DNA of 64,000 nucleotides from contig JAULAV010002341.1 in assembly GCA_030789695.1 (NCBI GenBank), positions 62,001 through 126,000 on the forward strand, given 5' to 3'. Under the pieces are notes generated by a model, which was given only the letters and a program-made list of their open reading frames with translations, made no database searches and had not been told where the DNA came from. A program made the position numbers and the translations under genes. The DNA comes from Scilla litardierei. Lineage: Eukaryota > Streptophyta > Magnoliopsida > Asparagales > Asparagaceae. Below, in pieces: positions 47,357 to 57,922 of this stretch. Numbering within the stretch: position 1 is the first letter of the stretch; each line of letters begins with the position of its first letter.

Positions 47357-48725
47357 TGGTTGACACGGAAAACACGCAAGTGCACGCCTTCCACTCCCAA
47401 GCGTAGGAGTGCCAATGCAATATATTTATAAATAACCGGTGAGTACCTGGTCGGATCACAGCGACAAGTCGTTCTATATTCCCAAAATTGATCGATAAAG
47501 AAATGAAATAGCATGAAACAACCTCCTCGCTAACGGTGGAAAAGTATGGGAAAAGTGTGGTGAATTTACAATCCTAGCCTACGCACTAATGGTGGAGAGC
47601 CGAATCGGCAAGCAATAAGGAGGACTCATGTGGTGTGTGTGAATATGGCCGTGGGCGTGGGAATTCATCCCAAATATAACTCAATTGATCTCCCGGCTAA
47701 GGGAGCTCAATCAAAAAATGCGGCATTTCATCGAACAAGTGGGGTGCAATAAGTAATGAATGAAACCCATGCGAGTAATAGACAATGAGCGCATTAGAGA
47801 GGGTCTGCTAGGATTATCCCCTTCTTGGATTTCCCTTTAGGGTTCCAATAAACAAACTAACTCAAGTTTCATCCACCAATTTAGAAAATGAAATTGTGCT
47901 AGAGATACAATTCTAAACCCAACAACAACAATCAAACAACACAACCACACAAGCAATCACACTACTCCATCATACTAAATAAGATGAGATTTATAGACAA
48001 ATTCATCTAGAGTTCAATACAACTAGAGAAATGCAAAAATACAAAAGTAGAGAGGGAAGAGATCACCAATCTCTCAAGAAATGAGGCTCCCCTCTCACTT
48101 GGGCACCTCCTCCAAGCTTCTCCACCATCCAATGGCCTCCAAGCTCCACCCCTAGCCTTGGGGAAGAAGAAACCCCCCTAAAAACCCTAAAATCTGTCAA
48201 AAATACAGTAGTTCCAGCTTGCTGGAATTCAACAGGGGCCGAAATAACCCAAATTCGCACTATCGGGCTTGCCCGCACACAAAGCGCCCGCTGCGCTTCT
48301 TAAAATTTTTGAGCGGGCCGGCCCGCTTCCTTTGTGTTTTTTCTTTTTTTTTAAGAACAGCGGCTAGCGGCCCGCGAAAATGGAAAGCGGGCCGGCCCGC
48401 ACATGGGCTCTTTATATTTTTTTTAATTTTTCTTTTTTTAAAATTACAGGATAGCCTCCTTGGTTTCAAAAATTATCCAAAAATAGCTCCTAGCTCCAAA
48501 AAATTCTGGAAAAATTCCAGAAAATCCAGACAAATCCCAGAAGTACCTGAAAAATAAGAGGAGCAAAAATTAGTTCCTAAAACACACATTTTATGTATAA
48601 AAAGAGATTAGGCATTAATAATCCACGATATCACGAAAACACACGTATCAACGCCAAAATAAACATGATATACACATAAAATGCCCAGAAATGGGGGGGA
48701 AATATGCAATTTATATCCCGAATCA
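47357..48725 (-). repeat. 3' LTR of element C
   Basis: TGATTCGGGATATAAATTGC to CGTGTCAACCA on the minus strand, 1,369 bp. It is shorter than its partner because GC-rich palindromic blocks are missing. The polypurine tract CTAGTTGGGGGTG lies just inside (48726-48738). Confidence 0.88.
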
Positions 48726-48738
48726 CACCCCCAACTAG

Positions 48739-49766
48739 ATTTTTTGCTAGTCCCTAGCAAAATATGCGAAAAATTCGGATTAAATTGAAAGACATGCCCC
48801 AAACTCAAGATATCCTCATGGCATACTCCAAATGATGTTTCCAAATGATTTCAAAGCCAATATACCCAATGTATGAAAGTAAATAACAAATGACGCTCTC
48901 CTCAATCCAATTTGAAGAAAAGTAAGGTAATAAGCACCATATCACATTCATATCGCAAAAGGGAAAGTTTCTAATTTTCATGGAAATGGCCAAAACAAAA
49001 GAAATTCCTCTCAGTTGTGGGAGATGAGATTGCATCACTCATGTTGCTTATTCTTTCATTTTTTATTCATTTTTATTTTCTTTGCTTTTCTTTTCTTTTT
49101 CTTTTTTTTTTGTTTTGTTTTTGTTGTGTATGTTTTGCATTCACGCGATAACGCTATAAATGCAAACACTGCCACCTTTGCATACAAGCGATGACGCTAT
49201 ATAGGCAAAGTGATGGAATGATCCCCTAAATCTCATCTTTGGCGTCCTCCCCAATGTTTCGTGGGGCACCGGCTACTCGATTTGATTAGAAAAACCATTC
49301 GCTTATATAACTTTCTTTCTCATTCCAAACATGAATTATCAACTCATCCACCCACTCCTTAAGACGAAAACAAACATAACCAAATGGCCAAACCCAATTC
49401 AACCAAAAACTACACCATTCATCCCAATTCATGCAATCACTTACACTAAACTTTTCTCAAATTATCTCAAAGAGAGTATCACGACATATGAAATAGCTTC
49501 ATACATGGCATATTAACGTTTGAATCCAAATTGGAAAAGAAATTAAAACACGCCAATCAAATATCCATAAGTTTGATACCAATATAATAATCTGAAAAAT
49601 TGCATGGCATTAAGCATGTTGGGACTAAGCACAAAGCAAGCGGCATATAGACAATGAGGCAAAATATGATATGCAATGAAGAACAATGGGTGATGGCGGA
49701 ATGGAGGTATCTCAGAAAAAAAATTTGCTAACATCAAAATCCTAACAATCCTAAAGATTCTAACAC
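48739..49766 (-). other. element C 3' non-coding region
   Basis: About 1 kb without coding potential between the terminal and internal polypurine tracts, matching the layout of element A. Contains a CTTTT-rich run (49060-49125, plus strand). Confidence 0.5.
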
Positions 49767-49780
49767 TCTCCCCCCAACTT
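49767..49780 (-). promoter_or_regulatory. internal polypurine tract of element C
   Basis: AAGTTGGGGGGAGAG on the minus strand, preceded by ATTGAGGACAATGC. Same place relative to gag as in element A. Confidence 0.55.
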
Positions 49781-49891
49781 AAAATAAGCATTGTCCTCAA
49801 TTTTGGAAGAGTAATAGATCTCGGCAAAAGATCCTAAAAAAGAAAAGAAAAGCATGCGAAAATACTAAAATAAAACATTTATTTATTTACA

Positions 49892-51477
49892 CTATTGGAA
49901 AGAACACACCGTGGCAGAAGGAGGATCTCGAATGTATAACGGTGGTGGCAACTGCTCGATCATATCTTTACGCTCCTCCGCGAGCGTATTTGGACCTAGG
50001 CCTCCACCGGCCTCCTTGGATTCCAGCAATGCAACTCCAAGCATCTCCTTTGGATAAAATAGATCATGTGGGAGATGAGCTGCATCAATCCAAGTCATGT
50101 CCTCATGCTCTGTAAAAGCATTCCAAAACGGGTCGTCAAAACAAATAAAAGAATTTAAATGCAATAGACGACAATCTAAATCAAATGTGCATAGAAGTGA
50201 AACTTTGGATTCAGAAATGCAAGGCATGAGATGGTGGGAACTTCCCTGAAAAATGTCGCTAGGTGTGGCATGATGCATGGCCTCAAGAGGAGGTGGAAGT
50301 GGCTGCAGAGAGAAAACTGGAGTAGGAGGGAGCTCGGGCTCAATATATACCATGTCGCAATCCCCGTCGCTATCCTCTTCCTCGACATCAATATCAACAT
50401 CAACAATCTCTGCGGCACTCCCCACAAATGGTAAATGCTCCTGACAAATCTCCTTGATCACTCGCAAGTGTGCATCCTGAGGCGAGGGAAGTGACATCTA
50501 TGACAGGACTGGAGGTAGACTCGTCTCGGGTAAATCCAAGCACGCCTCATCCTCGTCATCCCAGAAATAGTTCATCTCAGTCGTCCTCCCTAAGTACTCA
50601 ACCGCCTCAACCTGTGAAGCTAACTCTGAAGTGGATTGTGGCTCAGGCTCCATGGTGTCCTCAATCTGCTCTTGGCCATCATGCACATCCGCTTCATCCT
50701 CAACCTCAAAGTGAAAATGCATCGTGTCACCGTCATGGTCGACACGCACTCCATCATCCATCTCCTCTGACTCCTCAAAATATGGACATTCAGCTTCCTC
50801 TACTTGGCTCCAATGTGCCCCATCATCATGATCTGCTTGTTCCTCCATAGGGCCGTAATGGAATGAGCCCTCAGTTGGCTCCTCAGGCTGGACATGGACC
50901 TGCTGGACTGTCTCCTCATACTCTGCCAGGTCCCTCAGGTAACACCATGAATCCTCGGTCGAATAATCAAAGAACTCCCCACCGCAACTCATCTGCACAA
51001 AATCCTGCCCAGATGACGATAACCCTGTGTAGAAGATCTACAGAAGATTATCCTTGTGAAAGCTCTGGTGTGGGCACGCAAGCACCAAATCAGTGAACCT
51101 CCGCCAAGCCTGATGGTATGCCTCCCATTCAGCTTGGCTAAAGCTCACTATATGCTGCACATAGCCTGCCGCCCCTGTACCTGCTCCAAAAAGATAGGCA
51201 AAAACACACGGAGAAATTCAGCCTGAAATGACAACCAAGTAAAATGTGAGTCGAGAGACAATGAATCAAACCACAATCTAGCATCATCTTATAAAGAAGA
51301 GGGAAAAAATCTAAAATATATGCAATCATCATCAATATTCCCACCAAGACATGAAAACATCCACTCTTCAAATTTTTTTATATGTAAATGAGGGTTCTCC
51401 CACTCTGAGCCATGAAAGTATGGCAGAAGTGGGATATCCTCCAAATCAACGTCCGAAAAATCTGAAGATGATATCAT
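49892..51477 (-). pseudogene. element C gag module 2 (full-length Athila/Tat-like gag)
   Basis: Minus strand. Starts MISSSDFSDVDLEDIPLLPY with the N-terminal gag region (HLHIKKFEEWMFSCLGGN, ARLWFDSLSLDSHFTWLSFQ). Then WEAYHQAWRRFTDLVLACPH and GQDFVQMSCGGEFFDYSTED, and a very acidic 370-codon part (49892-50998) with one in-frame TAG at 50498. The end reads AEERKDMIEQLPPPLYIRDP. Stops near 51288 and frame changes near 51100 and 51020 break the first half. Unlike module 1 and element A it keeps the N-terminal domain. No zinc knuckle is seen. Confidence 0.7.
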
Positions 51478-51638
51478 TTTTGTTGTAAAAAAATTTTCTC
51501 AAGAAAATGAGAATAAACAACCAAAAGACTTAAGAAGTGGAAAATAAATAAAATGAAAAGACACAACACTAAGAGATATAAGTATCACACTAAAACTTTC
51601 AAAATCAATCGAAAATGTAAATGCAAAAACTGTTGTCC

Positions 51639-51655
51639 CCGGCAACGGCGCCAAT
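51639..51655 (-). promoter_or_regulatory. second, internal tRNA-Asp primer-binding site of element C
   Basis: TGGCGCCGTTGCCGGGG on the minus strand, an exact match, preceded by LTR-end-like sequence (51656-51722: CTCCTACACTTGGGAGTAG and GCGTTCAAGCA). The same end is found at the LTR of element D (57340-57397). It marks the join of two element genomes. Confidence 0.75.
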
Positions 51656-51791
51656 TGCTTGAACGCGTCTCAAGTATGTGCTGCTTGAGCACTACTCCCA
51701 AGTGTAGGAGGACGTCCAAGTGAGGAAAGTTGCTCAATTAGATCTTTATGCTCCTCCGCAAGCGTCTTCCCTCCACAAATCACTTTGGACC

Positions 51792-52709
51792 CTAGCAACA
51801 CACCAGCAAGTGCTCCCTCCATAAAATTTCCAACGTGCCCTGCGAGAGAGAGGGTGTGTCAATCCAAAGCCGACAACGTTGCCTTTCAACAAAAGTGATC
51901 CAAATATAGTCATCAACATAAGATAAAGAATTTAAATCAAGTTGACGAAAACTCCCTAAAGTGATTGCGTTCATCTCCATATGATGCATGTCCACGGGGG
52001 AGAGGAATGATGGATTTTGGGACAAGATTGGGGGAGAGCATGATTCGGACTCCACCAAAATGATCGATGAGCTCGTGGCCCTACTAGTCTCCTCCTCCAC
52101 TCCATCCAAAATTTCACGCTCGTCCTCTCCATCTTCACACAAATCTCCTTCTCCCAAGCAAGGGGAAAGCAATGCGAGACTGGAAATGATCTCATGAATA
52201 TACTGGCTTCGAGTCTCCATGCTCCGCAGAAAATATCAGGATTGAGCCTCATGTGTCTGAATAAGCAATTGAAGTTCCTCGCCCAAGGGTTGCAAGGATG
52301 TGTCCACGATTTGCTCTCCTTGGTCAAGGGATGCTCCAATGCTATCGTGATCTGGCGCCAATGGATCACTCCATGAAGTCCCATCCAATGGTCGTGCCAT
52401 ATCCTCCATGGACTCCAAGTACTCCCAAGCATCCTCAGGTAACATGTCAAATAGAGCTCCATCGTCCAACATCGCCATGTAGTCCTGCATCTCCTCCTGC
52501 AACCCATCGTAGAAAAACTGGAAAAGATGGTCTATCGTGAATCCATGATGTGGACAGCCGCTTAATAAATCCATGAACCTCCTCCAAGCTTGATAGAAGG
52601 ATTCACCGTCAATTTGAGCAAAGCCGGCAATTTTGAGCTTCAAAGAAGTAGTCATGTGCAAAGAAAATGAAAGTGCATCATACAAAGAATTTATGTCGTT
52701 AAAGTCCAT
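51792..52709 (-). pseudogene. element C gag module 1
   Basis: A 306-codon minus-strand frame with one internal TGA at about 52236. MDFNDINSLYDALSFSLHMT, ESFYQAWRRFMDLLSGCPHH, FFYDGLQEEMQDYMAML, PEDAWEYLESMEDM, then an acidic part and YVDDYIWITFVE. The same architecture as the gag of element A and nearly the same sequence as element D. After the TAG at 51792 another frame reads AEEHKDLIEQLSS, and then the second LTR end follows. Confidence 0.75.
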
Positions 52710-52897
52710 AAATTTTTTTTAAATTTTTATAAAAGAAAATGAAAATAAAGATAGCAAAGGACTCAAAAATTGAAAAATAAAGAAATCTCAAATCAAAAAG
52801 TGAAAAATAAAGAATCGGAAAAGACTCACACTAACAGTGGGAAGTATCTCGCCAAAATTTTCAAAATCAATCGAAAATGTAAATGCAAAAACCATTG

Positions 52898-52915
52898 TCC
52901 CCGGCAACGGCGCCA
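52898..52915 (-). promoter_or_regulatory. tRNA-Asp primer-binding site of element C
   Basis: TGGCGCCGTTGCCGGGGA on the minus strand, an 18-base exact match to the complement of the tRNA-Asp 3' end, two bases from the LTR. Confidence 0.9.
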
Positions 52916-52917
52916 AT

Positions 52918-54415
52918 TAGTTGACACGGAAAACGTGCAAGTGTATGCCTTCCACTCCCAAGCGTAGGAGTGCCAATGCAATATATTTATAAATAACCGG
53001 TGAGTACCGGGTCGGATCACAGGGACAAGTCGCTCTATATTCCCAAAATTGATCGATAAAGAAAGGAAATAGCGTGAAACAACCTCCTCGCTAACGGTGG
53101 AAAAGTGTGGGAAAAGTGTGGTGAATCTACAATCCTAGCCTACGCACTAAGAGTGGAGAGTCGAATCAGCAAGCAACGAGGAGGACTCATGTGGTGTATG
53201 TGAATATGGCCGTGGGCGTGGGAATTCATCCCAAATATAACTCAATTGATCTCCCGGCTAAGGGAGCTCAATCGGAAAATGCGGCATTTCATCGAACAAG
53301 TGGGGTACAATAAGTAATGAATGAAACCCATACGAGTAATAGACAATGAGCGCATTAGAGAGGGTCTGCTAGGATGATCCCCTTCTTGGATTTCCCTTTA
53401 GGGTTCCAATAAACAAACTAACTCAAGTTTCATCCACCAATTTAGAAAATGAAATTGTGCTAGAGATACAATTCTAAACCCAACAACAACAATCAAACAA
53501 CACAACCACACAAGCAATCACACTACTCCATCATACTAAATAAGATGAGATTTATAGACAAATTCATCTAGAGTTCAATACAACAAGAGAAATGCAAAAA
53601 TACAAAAGTAGAGAGGGAAGAGATCACCAATCTCTCAAGAAATGAGGCTCCCCTCTCACTTGGGCACCTCCTCCAAGCTTCTCCACCATCCAATGGCCTC
53701 CAAGCTCCACCCCTAGCCTTGGGGAAGAAGAAACCCCCCTAAAACCCTTAAATCTGTCAAAAATACAGCAGTTCCAGCTTGCTGGAATTCAACAGGGGCT
53801 GAAATAACCCAAATTCGCACTATCGGGCTTGCGGGTCGGGTGGCTCGCGCCCGACCCGCACAAAATCGCGTGCCTGGGCAATAAAATCTGGCAGCGGGTC
53901 GCTTGCGGGTCGGGCGGCTGCTGCCCGACCCGCCCGCACACAAAGCGCCCGCTGCGCTTCTTAAAATTTTCAAGCGGGCCGGCCGCTGGGCCGGCCCGCT
54001 TCCTTTGCGCTTTTTTTTATTTCTTTTTTTATTAAGAACAGCAGCGGCGGCCCGCGAAAATGGAAAGCGGGCCGTCCCGCTGGCCGGCCCGCACATGGGC
54101 TCTTTATATTTTTTTTAATTTTTCTTTTTTAAAAATTACAGAATAGCCTCCTTGGTTTCAAAAATTCTCCAAAAATAGCTCCTAGCTCCAAAAATCTGGA
54201 AAAATTCCAAAAAAATCCAGAAAAATCCCAGAAGTATCTGAAAAATAAGAGGAGCAAAAATTAGTTCCTAAAACACACATTTTATGTATAAAAAGAGATT
54301 AGGCGTTAATACTCCACGATATCACGAAAACACACGTATAAATGCCAAAATAAACATGATATACACATAAAATGCCCAGAAATAGGGGAAAATATGCAAT
54401 TTATATCCCGAATCA
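52918..54415 (-). repeat. 5' LTR of element C
   Basis: 1,498 bp, partner of 47357-48725. It holds about 129 extra bases, mainly 53832-53932 and two short blocks near 53980 and 54080, all made of GGGTCGGG/CCCGACCC or GGGCCGGCCCGC palindromes. Confidence 0.88.
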
Positions 54416-54591
54416 CGCAGCGACGAGAAAGTGGAAGCCACAGCGACGAGAGCAACGAAAATGGCATCGAGAGCAAAAGAACACGCAAAGGTGAAGTGGG
54501 GAGTGAATGTGGGGAAAAGTGCGAAATAGTGGGGGGAACAGTGAAACCAACTCACTTTCACTTCAACTTTAACTCAAACGAACAGGCCAGC

Positions 54592-55788
54592 AAAGATGTG
54601 TTCAATCAAAATCTTCTATGTTATAACCTAATAAACAACATATTTAAAACTTATAAACTTATCAAAATATTAAAACAGTTTTAAATCAAATTCGAGTGAT
54701 TAGGTTTTAAAATCTTTATAATGAAAAAAGATTTTGATTGATATATCTTTTACCGCAACTTTTACCGCATGCTTGATTCTTTAATATAAGATGCCTTTCT
54801 GCTTACTTTGTGTTTTGTGCTTTTCATGGTGAAATCCATAATTGTATTCCATATCTTCATACTTGCTTATTCAAGTTTTGTGTATCACATGCAAAAAAAT
54901 TTGTCTGTTGTACGCGGTGACTAAAATGTGATTAGGGGTGTGCACAGGTACAATGTATCTAGATACCCGATCGGAACCTAACCGAACGGGTAGGTTTCAA
55001 ATAGATACACATTAGTTCCGGGTAGGTTCCGGGTAGGAAAATTAGGAACCGGTGTGAATCGGGTCCGGTTCCGGTTCCCAACTATATGGAACGGGTACCC
55101 GGACTTGGAACCAATATCCGGCCCATGTTTAATTATAGATAGCATTATTTTTTATATAAATAGTTCAGTGTGAATCGGGTTCCATAGTATCGGGCCAACA
55201 CACTGGCTTTAAATTAAGAACCGGACTAATTGGCAACGTCATCTTGGTTGGGCATATGGTGGAATTTGTTAAATGACATAACTTCTTTACGGAGGTGGGG
55301 GCATAGGTTTGCATCGGCATCATCTACAACTGCTATCACAAGCTTAACAGGAAGCAAAATAATTATTTTGGTTGTTTGCATACATCAATGGTTTCAAATG
55401 TTAAAAGATTTAAGTTACAAGAGAAGCTAGAACTGAAGGAGATGAATAACATGCTAAAACTGACATATAAAAATAAAACAACGCAAACCAGTATGAGAAT
55501 GAACACAAAAATGCAAATGTTTGTGAGTTGCCTATTTATACATAAAAGTATAATTTGTATGAATGGTTAGTACCATTATTCTTTTAACTTTCAACAAAGT
55601 ATGACATTGATGAGCTACACTGTAGGAGAATAAAACCAAATAAGGTAAGTCGGAGGAGAATATCGCATAAAACATTCTTGAAAATTGCAGCCAGGATACA
55701 TTAAGCAAATGTCAATCACTTTTAGTAGAGTTGTTAATTGCACTGCAACTATTTCTGAATACACCGTAAATCTTATTTCACTGCATAT
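54592..55788. other. decayed intergenic sequence with a possible hAT-like end
   Basis: Mostly AT-rich without coding potential. At 54933 TAGGGGTGTGCACAGGTACA is followed by clustered GGTTCCGGGTAGG and GGTCCGGTTCCGG motifs up to about 55200, a pattern common at termini of plant hAT elements. No matching opposite end or 8-bp duplication was found. Confidence 0.3.
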
Positions 55789-57397
55789 TTATTAAGGTTC
55801 AATATTGTAGATTTTACCACTCATTAGATGGTATTTTGTGCATAATTTGTGTTCATTTTGGCTCCGATACGCGCATTTTGATGATATCACTTAATATTGA
55901 AGCTTACCGTTTTTATATGCTTAAAACATAATTTTTACAGCTTATTAGCATATTCATCTTGGTCTCCTATTATTTTTCAGTTGAATTTCGTGAAGTCCCG
56001 ATTCCAACGCATATTTTTCCAGAATTTTTGGAGGTCGGATCAATTTACTGCATTTTTTTGGAAGACAGGGTGACGGTGCTGAAAATTTCTGGGCTAGAAA
56101 GTCTGCTTTTCCCCTCTTGCACAGAATTCTGCTATCATTTCAGTTTATATTTCGGTCTAATAATATTTTTCTGTTGTTGTACACTTTGTTACGGTTCCAT
56201 CGCTGCCTGGAACACGTCATTCTGAGATCGGATGATTTTTCTAGAATTTTCACAAGACAGGATGATGGTGCTGAAAATTTCTGCAGATTTGCCCCTCTTG
56301 TGAAGAATTCTGCTATCATTCCAGTGTATAATTCGGCATAGTGATATTTTTCTGTTATAATACACTTTGTTACTGTTCCATCGCCGCTTGGAACACATCA
56401 ATCCGAGGTCGGATGATTTTTCTAGAATTTTCGCAAGACAGGGTGACGGTGCTGAAAATTTCTGTAGATTTGGGCATTAGTTGCGGGTTTGGGAGCGGAT
56501 CCGACCCGTTTGGGCTGTTTTCAGACCCGAAATTCTGAGTTATTTCTTGGGCTTTCTCCCCTCTATTCCCCTCATTTCCACTCTCCTTCTTCTTCATTCT
56601 TAGGGTTAGAGGCCATTGGAGAGGAGCAAGAAAGCTTGGAGGAGCACAATCATTGGAGGGAAAGTTGTATTTTCTTAAGAGAAATCTTTGGTGTTCGCTT
56701 CCATTTATTTTGTGTATTTGATTTTGGTTATTGTAGTAATATTGAATGATGGGTTTTAGAGATGAAAATGTCTCTTTTATTGCTATGAGTAGCTAGATCT
56801 CATTGTGTGTGGTTATGTGGTGGTGTTGCTTGCTTGAGCTATGGAATTTCAATCTTGCATGTTTAAAAGTTAATGTGGTAGGATTTTTTTGGGATGTACT
56901 TTGAATTAGGGATCCTAATGGGTATCCCTAGAGTGGAGTTTGCCTAGTGGTACCATTCATATATGCTTGGTTGTTTATTATCTTGATTACCATACTTTCA
57001 TTGCACACCAAATGTTTGTTAAAATGACACATCCATCGATTGTGCTCTCCTTAGCCGGAAAGACAATTGAGTTATCCTCGGAATTGAATCCATATGCTTA
57101 GCAACCTCATTCCCACACACCACACAAGCTTCCTCGTCTAATTGCCTCTCCGGTTCTCGAACCATATGATGTTGATTTGGTAGATTGTCTCACCCACATT
57201 TTCACACACTTTTCCACCGTTAGCTTAGTTGGTTGTAGCATCGCCGTTATTTCTCCTTTATTAATTGAATTCGTGATTTCAAAACGACTTGTCCCCGTGA
57301 TCCGACCCGGTCTCACCGGATATAAATTTATTACTTGACGCCCTCCTACACTTGGGAGTAGCGCTCAATCATCATATACTTGAGAGGCGTTCAAGCA
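55789..57397 (+). repeat. 5' LTR of element D
   Basis: About 1.6 kb, ending GGCGTTCAAGCA. It contains three diverged internal repeats with GAAGACAGGGTGACGGTGCT-like and CTGAAAATTTCTG words near 56065, 56255 and 56445. The start is approximate, with the terminal TG apparently mutated. Confidence 0.6.
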
Positions 57398-57399
57398 AT

Positions 57400-57416
57400 T
57401 GGCGACGTTGCCGAGG
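57400..57416 (+). promoter_or_regulatory. primer-binding site of element D
   Basis: TGGCGACGTTGCCGAGG, two mismatches to the tRNA-Asp complement. Confidence 0.75.
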
Positions 57417-57605
57417 ACAACGGTTTTTGCATTTACATTTTCGATTGATTTTGAAAATTTTGGCGAGATACTTCCCACTATTAGTGTGAGTCTTTTCCGA
57501 TTCTTTATTTTTCACTTTTTGATTTGAGATTTCTTTATTTTTCACTTTTTGAGTCCTTTGCTATCTTTATTTTCATTTTATTTTATAAAAATTCAAAAAA
57601 AAGGT

Positions 57606-57922
57606 ATGGACTTTAACGGCATAAATTCTTTGTATGATGCACTTTCATTTTCTTTTCACATGACCACTTCTTTGAAGCTCAAAATTGTCGGCTTTGCTCA
57701 AATTGACGGTGAATCCTTCTATCAAGCTTAAAGGAGGTTCATGGATTTATTAAGCGGCTGTCCACATCATGGATTCACGATAGACGATCTTTTCCAGTTT
57801 TTCTACGAGGGGTTGCAGGAGGAGATGCAGGACTACATGGCGATGTTGGACGATGGAGCTCTATTTGACATGTCACCTGAGGATGCTTGGGAGTACTTGG
57901 AGTCCATGGAGGATATGGCACG
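57606..57922 (+). pseudogene. truncated gag of element D
   Basis: Opens at 57606 (MDFNGINSLYDALSFSFHMT) and follows module 1 of element C almost residue for residue. A TGG-to-TAA double change creates a stop at 57729-57731 in FYQA-RRFMDL. The frame continues to ESMEDMA, where the inserted LTR begins. Confidence 0.8.

Larger units (their letters stand above)
47357..54415 (-). mobile_element. gag-only LTR element C, chimeric, with two gag modules
   Basis: LTRs 52918-54415 (5') and 47357-48725 (3'). Duplication CACAG (47352-47356) versus CGCAG (54416-54420), one mismatch. On the minus strand the inside reads: PBS, gag module 1 (51792-52709), about 66 bp of another LTR end, a second PBS (51639-51655), gag module 2 (49892-51477), internal polypurine tract, non-coding region, terminal polypurine tract, LTR. 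No enzyme domains. It sits in the Harbinger element upstream of the transposase. Confidence 0.88.
22591..54588 (-). mobile_element. PIF/Harbinger DNA transposon, split by nested LTR elements
   Basis: Outermost element of the nest. The left end GGGCTTGTTCTTTT and the right end, read inverted, GGCCTGTTCGTTT are similar. Both are followed inward by TG-rich subterminal sequence (GTTGAAGTG, GTGAAAGTGGGTTG-like). AGC flanks both ends directly (22588-22590, 54589-54591), a 3-bp duplication as expected in length for this superfamily but not the usual TWA. Genes on the minus strand: transposase (44540-45893), Myb/SANT ORF1 (42704-44141) and GRF zinc finger (38818-39297), with a minisatellite between the last two. 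Without the nested 23199-38724 and 47357-54415 pieces it is about 9.4 kb. The end assignment is tentative; the coding part is firm. Confidence 0.6.
55789..57922 (+). mobile_element. gag-only LTR element D (5' part), Athila/Tat-related
   Basis: Plus strand: LTR 55789-57397, degenerate tRNA-Asp PBS 57400-57416, leader, and gag cut at 57922 by a Tekay-like LTR. The rest of D would lie beyond the right edge. The LTR start is set by alignment with element A (GGTTCAATATT to GGTATTTTGTGC). Confidence 0.7.

Noticed and set aside
54933..55200. Complete hAT element
   Set aside because: Only one end-like motif and clustered GGTTCCGG words; no second terminus or 8-bp duplication seen.
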